From Acidobacteriota bacterium (GTDB lineage: Bacteria > Acidobacteriota > Blastocatellia > Pyrinomonadales > Pyrinomonadaceae), in NCBI GenBank assembly GCA_003222945.1, contig QHXM01000073.1, forward strand, positions 1-45,577: 45,577 bases of DNA. Reading direction: 5' to 3'. This document shows, in pieces, positions 32,392 through 41,728 of this stretch (the stretch's first letter is position 1; every line of letters starts with the position of its first letter). A model generated the notes under the pieces. The model saw nothing but the letters and a program-made list of their open reading frames with translations, had not been told where the DNA came from and did not search any database. A program made the position numbers and the translations under genes.

Positions 32392-33792
32392 ATGTCAGTC
32401 ATAGTGCTTGCCGATCTGAAGGCGAAGAACGGGTCGGTCAACAAAGATACTGTCGCGGGCGGCTACGGCTCGCGCTTTCAAGCTGATTCCGTCACAACGC
32501 GCTTCGCCAAAAATGTCCGCAAAGTTTTTCTGAACGTACCTAGCATACACATAGGCTATCTGGCAGCAATCTTCGCGCGCGAAGGCCACAAGGTAATCGT
32601 CGCGCGAGATGATAAGCCTGTGAAGGGCGATATCGCGCTCGTGCTGACTTCGCTTGTTGATTACAAGCATGAACGCGAGTGGGCTAAGCGGGCGCGAGCA
32701 AGCGGCATGAAGGTCGGATTCTTCGGAACGCCCGCGACGCATCTGCCGGAACTATTTATGGCCGCCGGAGATTTCGTAATCAGCGGCGAGCCTGAAGCTG
32801 CTGCGATTGATCTGGCGCGAGGGAAAGATTTGAGCGGGCTTGTTGTGAGTCCCGCGATTGACGATCTTGATTCGTTGCCGTTCCCGCGCTGGGACTTGGT
32901 GAAGACTAAACGCTTCGGCTATGCGAGCCACAACGGTGGAGGGTTGACGCGCGCTCTTCCAATGCTAACCAGCCGCAGTTGCCCGGAGCATTGCACCTAC
33001 TGCCCGCACCGCATCACTGCAAGCTTTCGTCAACGCTCTGTCGAAAATGTTGTTGACGAGATGGAAGAGTTGTACGGTCGCTATAAGAACCTGCACATAA
33101 AAATACGCGACCCGCTCTTTACGCTTGACCGCGAGCGCTGCTTCAACATTGCCGAAGAGATACAATCGCGCAATCTGAAGCTCTCGCTTGAATGCGAGAC
33201 GCGCATGGACGATCTCGATGAGAAACTGATTCGCGCCATGCACGCCGCAGGTTTGCGCGAAATCTCTTTCGGCGTGGAATCCCCGGACCCGCTTGTTCTG
33301 AAGAAGGTTGCGCGCCGCTTCATCCCGCACGAGCACATGCGAAACATGGTCAAGCTCTGCTGGGAATTGGGCATTGCGACCATAGGCTTTTACGTCATAG
33401 GATTTTTGCAGGACACGGAAGAGAGCATCGAAGAATTGATTCGCTTTGCGTGCGATCTCGACACCAATTACGCGAACTTTAAGATTCTGACGCCGTATCC
33501 GGGCACGCCGCAGTTCAAGCAACTCAAGCCGCTCATCTTCGAGACCGACTGGGAGAAGTTTGACGGCTACACGCTCACATTCAATCATCCGGTCCTGACG
33601 CCTCGCCGTGCTCGACTGATGCTCGGCATGGCATATTCACGCTACATTGCGCGCCCGAGCCAGCTTATGAACTGGATGGGTCTGCACAAGTATTCGCATC
33701 ACCCGTTGCTTCAAAAGGCGGACGCGTGGTCCTGGCGCAAGCAAGACCACTTTGATCGCCCTTGGCTAGCAGAAAGAAAGGCTACATCATGA
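32392..33792 (+). CDS. B12-binding-domain-like radical SAM enzyme (BchE/HpnJ-type architecture)
   Basis: 466 residues from ATG 32392 (TAGGAG site). The N-terminal 150 residues form a Rossmann-like domain in the position of a cobalamin-binding domain (VFLNVPSIHIGYLAAIF, VISGEPEAAAIDLA), but no DxHxxG motif is seen, so B12 binding is doubtful. The radical SAM core has SRSCPEHCTYCPH (Cys 197, 201, 204), IKIRDPLFTLDRERC, CETRMDDLD, ISFGVESPDP and ILTPYPGTP. Substrate unknown. It opens a one-strand cluster and overlaps the next gene by ATGA. Confidence 0.87.
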   Translation: MSVIVLADLKAKNGSVNKDTVAGGYGSRFQADSVTTRFAKNVRKVFLNVPSIHIGYLAAIFAREGHKVIVARDDKPVKGDIALVLTSLVDYKHEREWAKRARASGMKVGFFGTPATHLPELFMAAGDFVISGEPEAAAIDLARGKDLSGLVVSPAIDDLDSLPFPRWDLVKTKRFGYASHNGGGLTRALPMLTSRSCPEHCTYCPHRITASFRQRSVENVVDEMEELYGRYKNLHIKIRDPLFTLDRERCFNIAEEIQSRNLKLSLECETRMDDLDEKLIRAMHAAGLREISFGVESPDPLVLKKVARRFIPHEHMRNMVKLCWELGIATIGFYVIGFLQDTEESIEELIRFACDLDTNYANFKILTPYPGTPQFKQLKPLIFETDWEKFDGYTLTFNHPVLTPRRARLMLGMAYSRYIARPSQLMNWMGLHKYSHHPLLQKADAWSWRKQDHFDRPWLAERKATS

Positions 33793-35111
33793 ATCTGCGC
33801 ACCATAGCGCGTTACGGTGTGCGCTCCGTTCCGGGCGAAGAGAAAGAAGTCGTCGCAGCGTTTCGTCGCGGCGAAGCCGTTGAAGGTCCGGCCATAAAAG
33901 AGTTCGAGGAACGCTTCGCCGCATATCATTACATGGACTACACGACCGCTGCATCGTTCGGTCGCATGGCCTTCTACTACATTCTTCGCGCTCTTGATTT
34001 GCCTGCGGGCAGTGAAATCATCTTCCCCGCTCTAACCTTCTGGGTTGTGCCTGAGATGGCTCGCCGCGCAGGGCTTCGACCCGTGTTCGTTGACGTTGAC
34101 CCTTCGACATTCAACATTGATCCGTCAAAGATAGAAGCAGCCATAACGGAACGCACGCGCGCAATCGTGCCGACGCATCTCTACGGTCAGCCATGCGAGA
34201 TGACAGAGATTATGCGCGTTGCAGAAAAGCACAACCTCATCGTCGTTGAAGATTGCGCTCAGGCTGCTGGCGCGCGCTATCGCGGGCGTCTTGTGGGAAC
34301 GTTCGGCGCGGCATCTTTCTTCAGCTTCCAGATGCTCAAAGGCATAAACACCTACGGCGGCGGCATGGCTATGACGAACGACGCAGGCGTGGCCGCTCGC
34401 GTGCGCGAACAGGCCGAGAACGAACCTTTGCAGAGCGCGCAAAGTTTGGCTAAACGCTTCCTCGGCGGTTACATTTCGCGCGCAGGCATAAGCCCCAAGT
34501 GGTTCACGTTCTGGGGCTATCCCCTTCAAGCTCTAGCTTCTGTCTTCGGCCACTACGATCTATCAAAATATATCTGGGAGAAGATACGCCCGCTTGATCC
34601 TTTCCCGCGCGCTTATCGCCAGCGCTACTCAAACGTTCAGGCCATAGTTGGTTTGCGCGGCCTCGCACACCTCGACGAATTCAACGCGCGTTCTCGCGCA
34701 CACGCCGCGCGCTACACGAAAGGGCTTTCGGACTGTCGAGCTATAAAGACACCGCGCGCATCATCCGACATAGAGCACGTTTACTATCAATACTGCATCT
34801 ATGCATCTGACCCACGACGTGCCAGCCGTCGTGCGATTCGTAGCGGCGTGGATTTCGAGACAACGCACGTTGACGTTTGCTCCGCTCTTGATCTATTCAA
34901 AGAATACGCGGCCACTTGCCCCGGCGCGGAAAGTACGGAGAGCGCCCTTCAACTTCCAGTCTATTCACGCCTGCGCGACTCGGACGTTGAGCGAGTGCTT
35001 GAGGTTGTGCGGCGCGTCACAGGCGATATGACTGCGCTCGGAGAAGAGAGTTCCGTTCAGTCTGCTGTCACGCAAAATGCAGTTACCCTCAGCGGCAACA
35101 GCGCCAGATAA
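33789..35111 (+). CDS. DegT/DnrJ/EryC1/StrS-type PLP aminotransferase
   Basis: 440 residues from ATG 33789, overlapping the radical SAM stop. Features: AASFGRMAFYYILRAL, IIFPALTFWVVPEMARRAGL, VEDCAQAAGARYRGRLVGTFG, and the PLP lysine in FSFQMLKGINTYGGGM (about residue 184). The family transaminates keto-sugars, keto-cyclitols and some other carbonyl compounds. Its place suggests that an amine is put into the cluster product. A Ser/Thr-rich tail of about 25 residues is probably unstructured. Confidence 0.88.
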   Translation: MNLRTIARYGVRSVPGEEKEVVAAFRRGEAVEGPAIKEFEERFAAYHYMDYTTAASFGRMAFYYILRALDLPAGSEIIFPALTFWVVPEMARRAGLRPVFVDVDPSTFNIDPSKIEAAITERTRAIVPTHLYGQPCEMTEIMRVAEKHNLIVVEDCAQAAGARYRGRLVGTFGAASFFSFQMLKGINTYGGGMAMTNDAGVAARVREQAENEPLQSAQSLAKRFLGGYISRAGISPKWFTFWGYPLQALASVFGHYDLSKYIWEKIRPLDPFPRAYRQRYSNVQAIVGLRGLAHLDEFNARSRAHAARYTKGLSDCRAIKTPRASSDIEHVYYQYCIYASDPRRASRRAIRSGVDFETTHVDVCSALDLFKEYAATCPGAESTESALQLPVYSRLRDSDVERVLEVVRRVTGDMTALGEESSVQSAVTQNAVTLSGNSAR

Positions 35112-35123
35112 TATTTTCAAACG

Positions 35124-35636
35124 ATGCTGCTTCTCGGATCAATCCTTAACAGCTTGACGAGCCTTATACTTCTCGCTAATGACCAGGGCATTGTCATTCG
35201 CGGCCTTACAAAGTACGGCTATTTCGCAATCCTCTTTGCGGCATTCTGGGAAGGTGAGGTTGTTTTGATTGCGGCGGGAGCGCTCTGCGGCGCGGGCTAT
35301 TTGGATTGGCGTTGGACTATCATAGCGGCAGCGATTGGCGGCTCCGCTGGCGATCAAATCTATTTTTACGTTGCGCACGACCGTGCTGTTAAGGTCATAA
35401 AGAAGTCTAAGCGATTGAGTCGCTGGTATCCGAAGATTAGTCGCATAGTACTCAAACATGGCACGCTGACAGTTCTACTCTCTCGCTTCGCCGCAGGTCT
35501 TCGCATAACGATTCCAATAGTCTGCGCCACAGCCGGAATGTCTCCAAAAAAATATAGCCCGCTCAATCTCATAAGCGGCTTCGCATGGGCTTCAATGTGG
35601 GTTGCCATCAGCTATCAGGCGGGAGCAAGACTGTAA
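35124..35636 (+). CDS. DedA/VTT-domain membrane protein, short
   Basis: 170 residues with the DedA pattern: YGYFAILFAAFWEGEVVLIAAG (Glu in the re-entrant helix), GGSAGDQIYFYVAHDRAV, HGTLTVLLSRFAAGLRITIP and a final WASMWVAISY helix. DedA proteins are linked to lipid carrier or phospholipid flipping. It is about 25-30 residues shorter than usual at the C-terminus, ending at ISYQAGARL, and 130 bases of non-coding sequence follow. Inclusion in the cluster agrees with a membrane lipid substrate. Confidence 0.8.
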   Translation: MLLLGSILNSLTSLILLANDQGIVIRGLTKYGYFAILFAAFWEGEVVLIAAGALCGAGYLDWRWTIIAAAIGGSAGDQIYFYVAHDRAVKVIKKSKRLSRWYPKISRIVLKHGTLTVLLSRFAAGLRITIPIVCATAGMSPKKYSPLNLISGFAWASMWVAISYQAGARL

Positions 35637-35766
35637 AGATTTATCTTACGTTCATCTTCCACGAGCTAACTTACACACTCCCGATTGTGCCTGCTCAATA
35701 TCTCGTGTGCGAAATTGAAGTTGGTGAAATGCAAAGACGCGGATTGCGTCGAAGGGCTGTAGAGTT

Positions 35767-36786
35767 GTGAAGAAGAGTTTGATGTTCAGGAACGCGCTTC
35801 GCCAGTTGCGGCACGGTTTCAATCGTCCCTTCATGGTGATGTTCGAGACCACGCTGCACTGCAACATGAAGTGCGGCTACTGCGCAATCTGGCAGAACCA
35901 GCAGCCGGAGGATCGCGCAATGAGAGACCGCGTCTTTGCGCGCATGGACGAGGCTGCGGAGTTCGGCGTCTTCGCCTGGAGTTTCTCAGGCGGCGAGCCG
36001 CTGATGAATGCGAACATGCCGGATTACATTGAGTATGCCTCGCGCAAGGGTTTCTTCACTTCGATGCCTACGAACGGGCTTGCGCTTAAAAAGTATGCGG
36101 AGGCTTGCGTTAAATTAGACCAACTGGAAGTCTCGATTGACACGCTTGACCGCGAGAAATTCGCGCGTCGCAGAGGCATTGACGGGCTGCCGACAATCCT
36201 CGCCGCGCTCGATTACATCTTAGGAAAACTCAAGCATCACACGATTCAAATTAACGCCGCGGTCGATCTGGAAAACCTCGAAGACCTGCCCGCGCTTGCT
36301 CGCTACTGTCAGGAGCGCCGACTGCTCCTGCACACGGAAGCCGTTCACAATGTGGTCCGCACGACTTGGCAGACCGAGGACGTTGAGCTTGAGAAAGAAG
36401 AGTTGGATAAAGTCGCGGCTTACGTCCTGAAGCTTAAAAAAGAGTACAAGTGCGTTCGCTTCTACAAAGACTATTATAACTTTTATCGCAATGACGGCTT
36501 CACCAGGAAGTTTCCCTGCCGTTCGGCCTCGCATCTTGTGAACATGCGGCCTGACGGCTCGATTCAGTTTCCTTGCGCGTTCGTGCAACTTCATCGCGGA
36601 GCGCCGGAGATGAGTTTGCGTGAGATTTACGAATCGCCTGATGTGCGAAAGATCATAGCCGAGTCAACAAAGATGTGGGACTTCTGTAAAGGCTGCAAGA
36701 TAGGCTGCCCCTACGAAGTCTCCGCTTATCGCAACAGCCCGCTGACGGCCATTCGTTCTGCGATAGATTTTCTGCAACTCAATTAA
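35767..36786 (+). CDS. Radical SAM protein with SPASM/twitch-like C-terminus
   Basis: 339 residues, GTG start. ETTLHCNMKCGYCAIW holds the cluster-binding Cys 32, 36, 39; SFSGGEPLMN and MPTNGLALKK follow. Additional cysteines near the C-terminus (KFPCRSAS, IQFPCAFVQL, WDFCKGCKIGCPYE) indicate an auxiliary cluster as in SPASM or twitch proteins. Not HpnH by motif. Substrate unknown. No good ribosome-binding site is seen, and TTG 35764 is possible. It follows the DedA-like gene after a 130-base gap. Confidence 0.85.
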   Translation: MKKSLMFRNALRQLRHGFNRPFMVMFETTLHCNMKCGYCAIWQNQQPEDRAMRDRVFARMDEAAEFGVFAWSFSGGEPLMNANMPDYIEYASRKGFFTSMPTNGLALKKYAEACVKLDQLEVSIDTLDREKFARRRGIDGLPTILAALDYILGKLKHHTIQINAAVDLENLEDLPALARYCQERRLLLHTEAVHNVVRTTWQTEDVELEKEELDKVAAYVLKLKKEYKCVRFYKDYYNFYRNDGFTRKFPCRSASHLVNMRPDGSIQFPCAFVQLHRGAPEMSLREIYESPDVRKIIAESTKMWDFCKGCKIGCPYEVSAYRNSPLTAIRSAIDFLQLN

Positions 36787-36796
36787 GAGAACCGCT

Positions 36797-37750
36797 ATGA
36801 CGACAAGCGCAAACAAGTCTATCAGAGCGCAAAGCCAAACTTCCGCGCCCGACGTTGCGGAAGAGAATGTTGTGCGAGTGCGCGGCCTTGTCAAACGATA
36901 TCGGGATGGGACGGCTGCGAATCGCGGGATTGATTTGAATGTGCGGCGCGGCGAAGTGGTCTCAATTCTTGGTCCGAACGGCGCGGGCAAGACTACGTTC
37001 CTGCGACAGTTGACGACGGAGTTGAAGCCAACTTCGGGCAGCGTTGAAATCTTCGGCGTTAATGCTGTGGCTGAGCCGGAGAGCGCGAAAAGAATGATGG
37101 GCATTACGCCGCAAGAGGGTGGCGTCTTCGAGACGTTGACGGTGCTCGAGCATTTTGAACTCTTCGCGCGCTTCAAGGGTCTAAGGAGGCGTGAAGCGCG
37201 GCTTGCGGCTTTTGATGTCGCGGACGAACTGGGACTCGGAGCCGAGATAAACAAGCGCGTGGGGCATCTGTCAGGCGGACAGAGGCGGCGCATTCTGATT
37301 GGCCTTGCGCTATTGGGTCGCCCACCGCTTCTGATACTTGATGAACCAACGACCGGGCTTGATCCTGCGTCGCGCCAGACGGTCTGGAAAGTCATTCGTC
37401 ACGTCGTGGCTGAAGGCTCGACCGTGATTTTTTCAACGCACTACATGGAAGAGGCCGAACGCTTGAGCGACCGCATAGGAATTATTGAGAGCGGGCGACT
37501 CGCAGCTTTCGACACATTGGATAAACTCTTCGCGCGGCTTGAGCGAAGTTACCGCGTAGAGTTTAGCGATCCTTTCGATCCGCTGGTTGAAAAGAGCGTG
37601 CGCTACTTTGCAACTTTCGCGGAGGCGCAAGAGCACACGGCAAGCGAGCAATTGTCTGAATATTCAATCGCACGCGCTTCACTCGAAGACATTTATTTCG
37701 CCTTGACGGGCGAGCGGTTCGTAAAAGCCGAAGAAGGAGAGGGCGCATGA
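36797..37750 (+). CDS. ABC transporter ATP-binding protein (ABC-2 export type)
   Basis: 317 residues: Walker A LGPNGAGKTTFL (about 57-68), Q-loop TPQEGGVFETLTV, signature HLSGGQRRRILIG, Walker B LLILDEPTTGLDP and H-loop FSTHYMEEAERLSDR. Pairs with the following permease, whose ATG overlaps its stop. Gives the cluster an exporter. Confidence 0.93.
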   Translation: MTTSANKSIRAQSQTSAPDVAEENVVRVRGLVKRYRDGTAANRGIDLNVRRGEVVSILGPNGAGKTTFLRQLTTELKPTSGSVEIFGVNAVAEPESAKRMMGITPQEGGVFETLTVLEHFELFARFKGLRRREARLAAFDVADELGLGAEINKRVGHLSGGQRRRILIGLALLGRPPLLILDEPTTGLDPASRQTVWKVIRHVVAEGSTVIFSTHYMEEAERLSDRIGIIESGRLAAFDTLDKLFARLERSYRVEFSDPFDPLVEKSVRYFATFAEAQEHTASEQLSEYSIARASLEDIYFALTGERFVKAEEGEGA

Positions 37751-38487
37751 AGCGTATTACGGACATCTTGTGCGTCTTTCGCATTCATCTCGCGCGACTG
37801 CGCAGAGAGGCTGGCCCGTTTGTGCTCGCCGCGCTCATCTTTCCGACTGCGATGTATCTCTTCGCCGTCGCGGTGAGCGGCGCTGAAGAAATTTCCGACG
37901 AGAAGCGACTGCGTTTTCTTGCAGGCTCAATAGTCTTCTCGCTCTCTATGACTTCTATATCCTGGCTGGGTTATCTGCTTCTCGAAAATCGTTTCACAGG
38001 GCGATTGAAACTGTTTGCGACGCTGCCGCTCGCGCCCTCTTCTTACATCTTCGGCGTCATCATTTTCGCGCTCGCGCAGGCGGCGCTCGGCACAACAACG
38101 TTGCTTATAGTCGCGCGTGCGCTGGGTGTTCGCGCGAACGTAAGCATCGCGTCGCTCAGCCTGGTCGTTCTGCTCACGATGCTCTGTCTATGCGGTTTGA
38201 GCGTCAGTATAGCTGCGCGCGCGCGAAGTTTCAGCGAAGGCTCTCTGTTAACGGATTCGCTCGGCGCAGGGCTAGTCTTTCTAGCGCCCGTTTACTATTC
38301 GGCTCAGGCGATGCCCGCCGCGCTCTCTTCGGTCTCGAAATGGCTGCCGACGAGTTTTGCTGCGAGCGGAGTGCAAACGGCGCTTACTGGAAATTTTCAA
38401 GCGGGCACGGAACTTTTAGCGCTGGCCTTGATGACTCTCATGACGCTCTCGCTTGGATTCAGGTTGATGCGTTGGAGGGAAGAATGA
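37747..38487 (+). CDS. ABC-2 type permease
   Basis: 246 residues with about six membrane helices (near 27-45, 58-78, 98-120, 128-152, 165-185 and 222-238), a half-transporter partner for the upstream ATPase. There are no clear family motifs beyond topology and context. Expected to export a lipid-linked or small product. Ends in TGATGA, and a palindrome begins at once. Confidence 0.85.
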   Translation: MKRITDILCVFRIHLARLRREAGPFVLAALIFPTAMYLFAVAVSGAEEISDEKRLRFLAGSIVFSLSMTSISWLGYLLLENRFTGRLKLFATLPLAPSSYIFGVIIFALAQAALGTTTLLIVARALGVRANVSIASLSLVVLLTMLCLCGLSVSIAARARSFSEGSLLTDSLGAGLVFLAPVYYSAQAMPAALSSVSKWLPTSFAASGVQTALTGNFQAGTELLALALMTLMTLSLGFRLMRWREE

Positions 38488-38489
38488 TG

Positions 38490-38595
38490 AAAAGCAGAAT
38501 TCAGAGTCCAGAAGTCAGGAGTCAGAATAAAAGAAGGAACGGGTTGCAGACCTTTCATTCTGTCTTCTGGATTCTGTCTTCTGGATTCTGCTTTT
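38490..38595. repeat. Word-based palindrome between permease and glycosyltransferase
   Basis: AAAAGCAGAATTCAGAGTCC...GTCAGAAT faces ATTCTGTCTTCTGGATTCTG...GCTTTT. The centre GGGTTGCAGACCTTTC matches that of the hisC-hisB element, and both end with CTTTTACTTATGA at the next start. Confidence 0.88.
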
Positions 38596-38599
38596 ACTT

Positions 38600-39748
38600 A
38601 TGAAGCTTCTGGTTCTCACATTGTCATTCGGCTCAGGCCACGTGCGAGCGGCGCGCGCAGTTACGGAAGAATTGAAGAGGCGTGCGCCGCAAGCAGAGGT
38701 GCATCTGGTTGACGCGCTCGCAAAATGCCGCCTGCTCTTTCGTGCGTTTTATGTTTGGCCGTACTGGGCAATGGTCCGTTACGCGCCTGCGCTCTGGAAG
38801 AGATTCTTTGAGAGGCGCGTTGCCAGGAGGCATGAGCAGACAGCGCCCGCGTGGGCTTTTCGTTATGGCTGTCGTGAAGTCTTCGACCGGATTAGTGAGT
38901 TCAAGCCTGACATCATCATCGCGGCGGAGGTCGCTGCGTGCGAGATGGCTGTGATTGCAAAGCGCGAGGGTTTGACAGCCGCGCGCGTCATCAATGTCAT
39001 AACGGACCACGAGGCTGAGCCTGTCTGGGTCAAGGCGGAAGTTGACGACTTCGTCGTTGCTGACGAAAGAGTGCGCGGCCAACTGTGTGAGTGGGGAGCA
39101 GCGCCGGAAAAAATTATCGTCAGCGGCATTCCGACAGATGCCGGGTTCAGCGCCGCGCACCATGCGTTCGCCACGCGCGAGAAATTTGGGATCGGCGATG
39201 ATTTGCCTCTTGTTCTGTTGATGGGCGGGGGCTCTGGGCCTACGCGCATGGATGTGATTGCAGCGCGACTCTGCAAAAGCAATGTGCCTGTGCACGTGGT
39301 CGCAATTGCAGGGAATGATTCGCGCGTGCTGAGGAGGCTCAATCGAATTAGATCAAGCGCAAGGACGAAGCTGCATGTGCTCGGCTGGACGGAAGATGTT
39401 GCGAGATTGATGCAGGCGGCTGCGGTGCTCATAACAAAACCGGGCGGCTTGACATTAGCTGAGGCGGCTCTGTGCGGCCTGCCCGTTGTCATGTTCAATG
39501 GGATTCCCGGACCAGAGACAGTGAACGCCGAGCGATTCGCTTCAAAGGGTGCGGGCATCTTTGCGCATGACGTGAGCGAGACCATCTCGGCGGTTGAGAA
39601 TCTTTTGAGGGACGAGTCGGCGCGAGCCGCAATGTCTTTGCGTTCAAGACAACTTGCGCGCCCCTCTGCTGCGAGCGACGTTGCGCGGCTCGCTCTTGGC
39701 GAATCGGATGAAGATGTTTTGAAGACTGAACACAGGATGACTGCTTGA
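38600..39748 (+). CDS. MGDG-synthase/UgtP-like glycosyltransferase (GT28 type)
   Basis: 382 residues, GT-B fold: N-terminal TLSFGSGHVRAARAVTEEL (lipid-acceptor domain like diacylglycerol glucosyltransferases), FKPDIIIAAEV, the inter-domain LMGGGSGPTRMD, LHVLGWTEDVARLMQAA, and the UDP-sugar loop KPGGLTLAEAALCGLPVV. Family members transfer Glc, Gal or GlcNAc to membrane lipids. It lies inside the cluster next to a paralogue and a deacetylase, so GlcNAc is an attractive donor sugar. The start has no Shine-Dalgarno. Confidence 0.87.
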   Translation: MKLLVLTLSFGSGHVRAARAVTEELKRRAPQAEVHLVDALAKCRLLFRAFYVWPYWAMVRYAPALWKRFFERRVARRHEQTAPAWAFRYGCREVFDRISEFKPDIIIAAEVAACEMAVIAKREGLTAARVINVITDHEAEPVWVKAEVDDFVVADERVRGQLCEWGAAPEKIIVSGIPTDAGFSAAHHAFATREKFGIGDDLPLVLLMGGGSGPTRMDVIAARLCKSNVPVHVVAIAGNDSRVLRRLNRIRSSARTKLHVLGWTEDVARLMQAAAVLITKPGGLTLAEAALCGLPVVMFNGIPGPETVNAERFASKGAGIFAHDVSETISAVENLLRDESARAAMSLRSRQLARPSAASDVARLALGESDEDVLKTEHRMTA

Positions 39749-40989
39749 TTAAGAGCGTAGAACAAAAAGTAGAAGGCAGAGGTCCGGTGCTTATCCTGAG
39801 CATCTCGAATGGCGCTGCGCACACGCGCGCGGCAGAAGTAATCGCTTCGGCCATTCGCGCTCGGCGGTCATCAACCGAAGTTTTGGTAGTGAATGTTGCG
39901 GATTACATGACGCGCGTTGCTCGATTCACGCATGTGACGGCTTACCTGTGGCTTGTGAAATACGCGCCCGCAGTTTGGGAGCGCATGGACAGATACCAGA
40001 AGAAGCAGCCTCACACCAGCCCTGAATGGTATTACAGGCGCGGCCTGCGCCGCCTGTTCGAGTTGGCGCGAACATTAAAGCCGAGCGCCCTCATCGCAAC
40101 AGAAGTAGGCTGCTGCGAGATTGCTGCTTTAATCAAGCGCGACACATTGCCAGACGCGACGCCGCTCGTTGCAGTCAATCTGGATCACGATGCTGAGCGG
40201 GCGTGGGTGCAAGGTGAAGTGAATCTATATTGCGCTTCGACGGAGCGTGTGCGCGACGAGTTGGTTGCGCATGGCGCTCTGCCTGAGCGCATACGAGTGT
40301 GGGGCGTGCCCGTTGAGCCAGAGTTCAGGTTGCACTCTCGACGTGAAGAGGAGCATGTCGAAGTGTGCCGCTGGCTTGGGCTTGCCCCACACCTGCCGCT
40401 CATTTTGGTGGCGGGCGGCAGTTGCGGCCTGGGTCGTATTGAAGAGGTGGTGGGTCGGTTGCTAAAACTTCAACGGCCCGGGCTGCAAGTAGTTGCTCTC
40501 GTGGGTCGCAACGAGCGTTTGCGCCGCAGGCTCAATCGTCTCACGCTAGACCGTTTCGGTCAAAGATTGCGCGTGCTGGGTTGGACGCGTGATGTTGCAC
40601 GGTTGATGCACGCGGCTGATCTTCTTGTTTCTAAATTCGGAAACACTTTTGTAGAAGCGATGGCTGCGGAACTTCCGCTCATAGGTCTTGAACCACCGCC
40701 AGGCTCTGAGCGCGTGCAGTACGGATTGCTGGAAGAGTGGGGCATGGGTCGCGCGGTCCGAAACCTTGACGAGTTGGTTGAGACCGTCTCAGAACTTCTC
40801 AACAACAGAGAGAGATTGGATGCGATGCGAAGACGGGCGCGCGAGCACAATCAAATGGATGCGGCGGCGCTCATAGCAGATTGGGCCTTGCGCGAGAATG
40901 AGAAAGAAAATTACGCGTCCGACCTGTTGCCATCAATGATTGGCAGTCAATCAGTGATGAGCGAAGAGTTGATCGAAAGCAGACTTTAG
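39745..40989 (+). CDS. Second MGDG-synthase-like glycosyltransferase, divergent donor loop
   Basis: 414 residues from TTG 39745, overlapping its paralogue by four bases. Same layout: SISNGAAHTRAAEVIASAI, LKPSALIATEVGCC, LVAGGSCGLGRIE, LRVLGWTRDVARLMHAAD. The expected KPGGLT donor loop is SKFGNTFVEAMA, so the Pro and second Gly are replaced. Either it uses another donor or it serves as a non-catalytic partner. It looks like a tandem duplication followed by divergence. Confidence 0.85.
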   Translation: MIKSVEQKVEGRGPVLILSISNGAAHTRAAEVIASAIRARRSSTEVLVVNVADYMTRVARFTHVTAYLWLVKYAPAVWERMDRYQKKQPHTSPEWYYRRGLRRLFELARTLKPSALIATEVGCCEIAALIKRDTLPDATPLVAVNLDHDAERAWVQGEVNLYCASTERVRDELVAHGALPERIRVWGVPVEPEFRLHSRREEEHVEVCRWLGLAPHLPLILVAGGSCGLGRIEEVVGRLLKLQRPGLQVVALVGRNERLRRRLNRLTLDRFGQRLRVLGWTRDVARLMHAADLLVSKFGNTFVEAMAAELPLIGLEPPPGSERVQYGLLEEWGMGRAVRNLDELVETVSELLNNRERLDAMRRRAREHNQMDAAALIADWALRENEKENYASDLLPSMIGSQSVMSEELIESRL

Positions 40990-40990
40990 A

Positions 40991-41710
40991 GTGTTTGACC
41001 TGGCGACTTTAAGCTTATCTGCGGGCGCGCTCTCTGTAACGTCGTGCGCAGGTCTCGCTTACTACGCGACCTGCGCGGTCCGCTCGCAGTGGTTGGGCGA
41101 AGCGGCGTGGCATGGACGCACGGATACATCGTCGGTTGCTCTGACTTTTGATGACGGTCCATCGGATGACACTGATGCGGTGTTGGACATGCTAGGTGAA
41201 AATAATCTGAAAGCGACGTTCTTTATGGTCGGGCGTCAGGTTGAGCGTTATCCCAAAGCGGCGCGGCGAGTCGTCGCGGAAGGGCACGAGGCAGGCAATC
41301 ACTCCTATTCGCATCCGGTTTATCTGTATAGCAGCGCGCGGGAGACGCGCGGTCAACTCAAGCGCGCGCAGGAAGTGATTGATGAGGCAACAGGCATTGA
41401 GCCGAAGCTTTCGCGTCCGCCTTGTGGCGTGCGAACACCTGCATATTTTTCCGCCACGCGTGCGTTGAACCTGCGCACGGTGCAGTGGAGCGATGCTGGA
41501 TTCGACTGGAAAAGAATCGGTGCGCCCGCGATTGCGCGAAATGTTTTAAGGAAAGTCCGCGCAGGCTCAATCATACTGCTGCATGACGGCGACAGTCGTT
41601 TGAAGCGAGACCGTCGGCAGACAGTCTTGAGCTTGCCGCTCATCATAGAGGGATTGAGAATGCGCGGTCTAAAGGTTGCTCCCCTTTCAGAATTGATCGA
41701 CAGAGTTTGA
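40991..41710 (+). CDS. NodB-type polysaccharide/glycan deacetylase
   Basis: 239 residues, GTG start one base after the previous stop. An N-terminal hydrophobic segment (about 5-28) suggests membrane attachment. NodB motifs in order: ALTFDDGPSDDT (Asp pair), EAGNHSYSHPVYL (His pair), RPPCGVRTPAY, VQWSDAGFDWKR and ILLHDGDSR. All catalytic residues are present. Expected to remove an N-acetyl group from a hexosamine, making a free amine on the glycan built by the neighbouring transferases. Confidence 0.9.
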   Translation: MFDLATLSLSAGALSVTSCAGLAYYATCAVRSQWLGEAAWHGRTDTSSVALTFDDGPSDDTDAVLDMLGENNLKATFFMVGRQVERYPKAARRVVAEGHEAGNHSYSHPVYLYSSARETRGQLKRAQEVIDEATGIEPKLSRPPCGVRTPAYFSATRALNLRTVQWSDAGFDWKRIGAPAIARNVLRKVRAGSIILLHDGDSRLKRDRRQTVLSLPLIIEGLRMRGLKVAPLSELIDRV

Positions 41711-41728
41711 AGAACAAGGAGAAATTTG

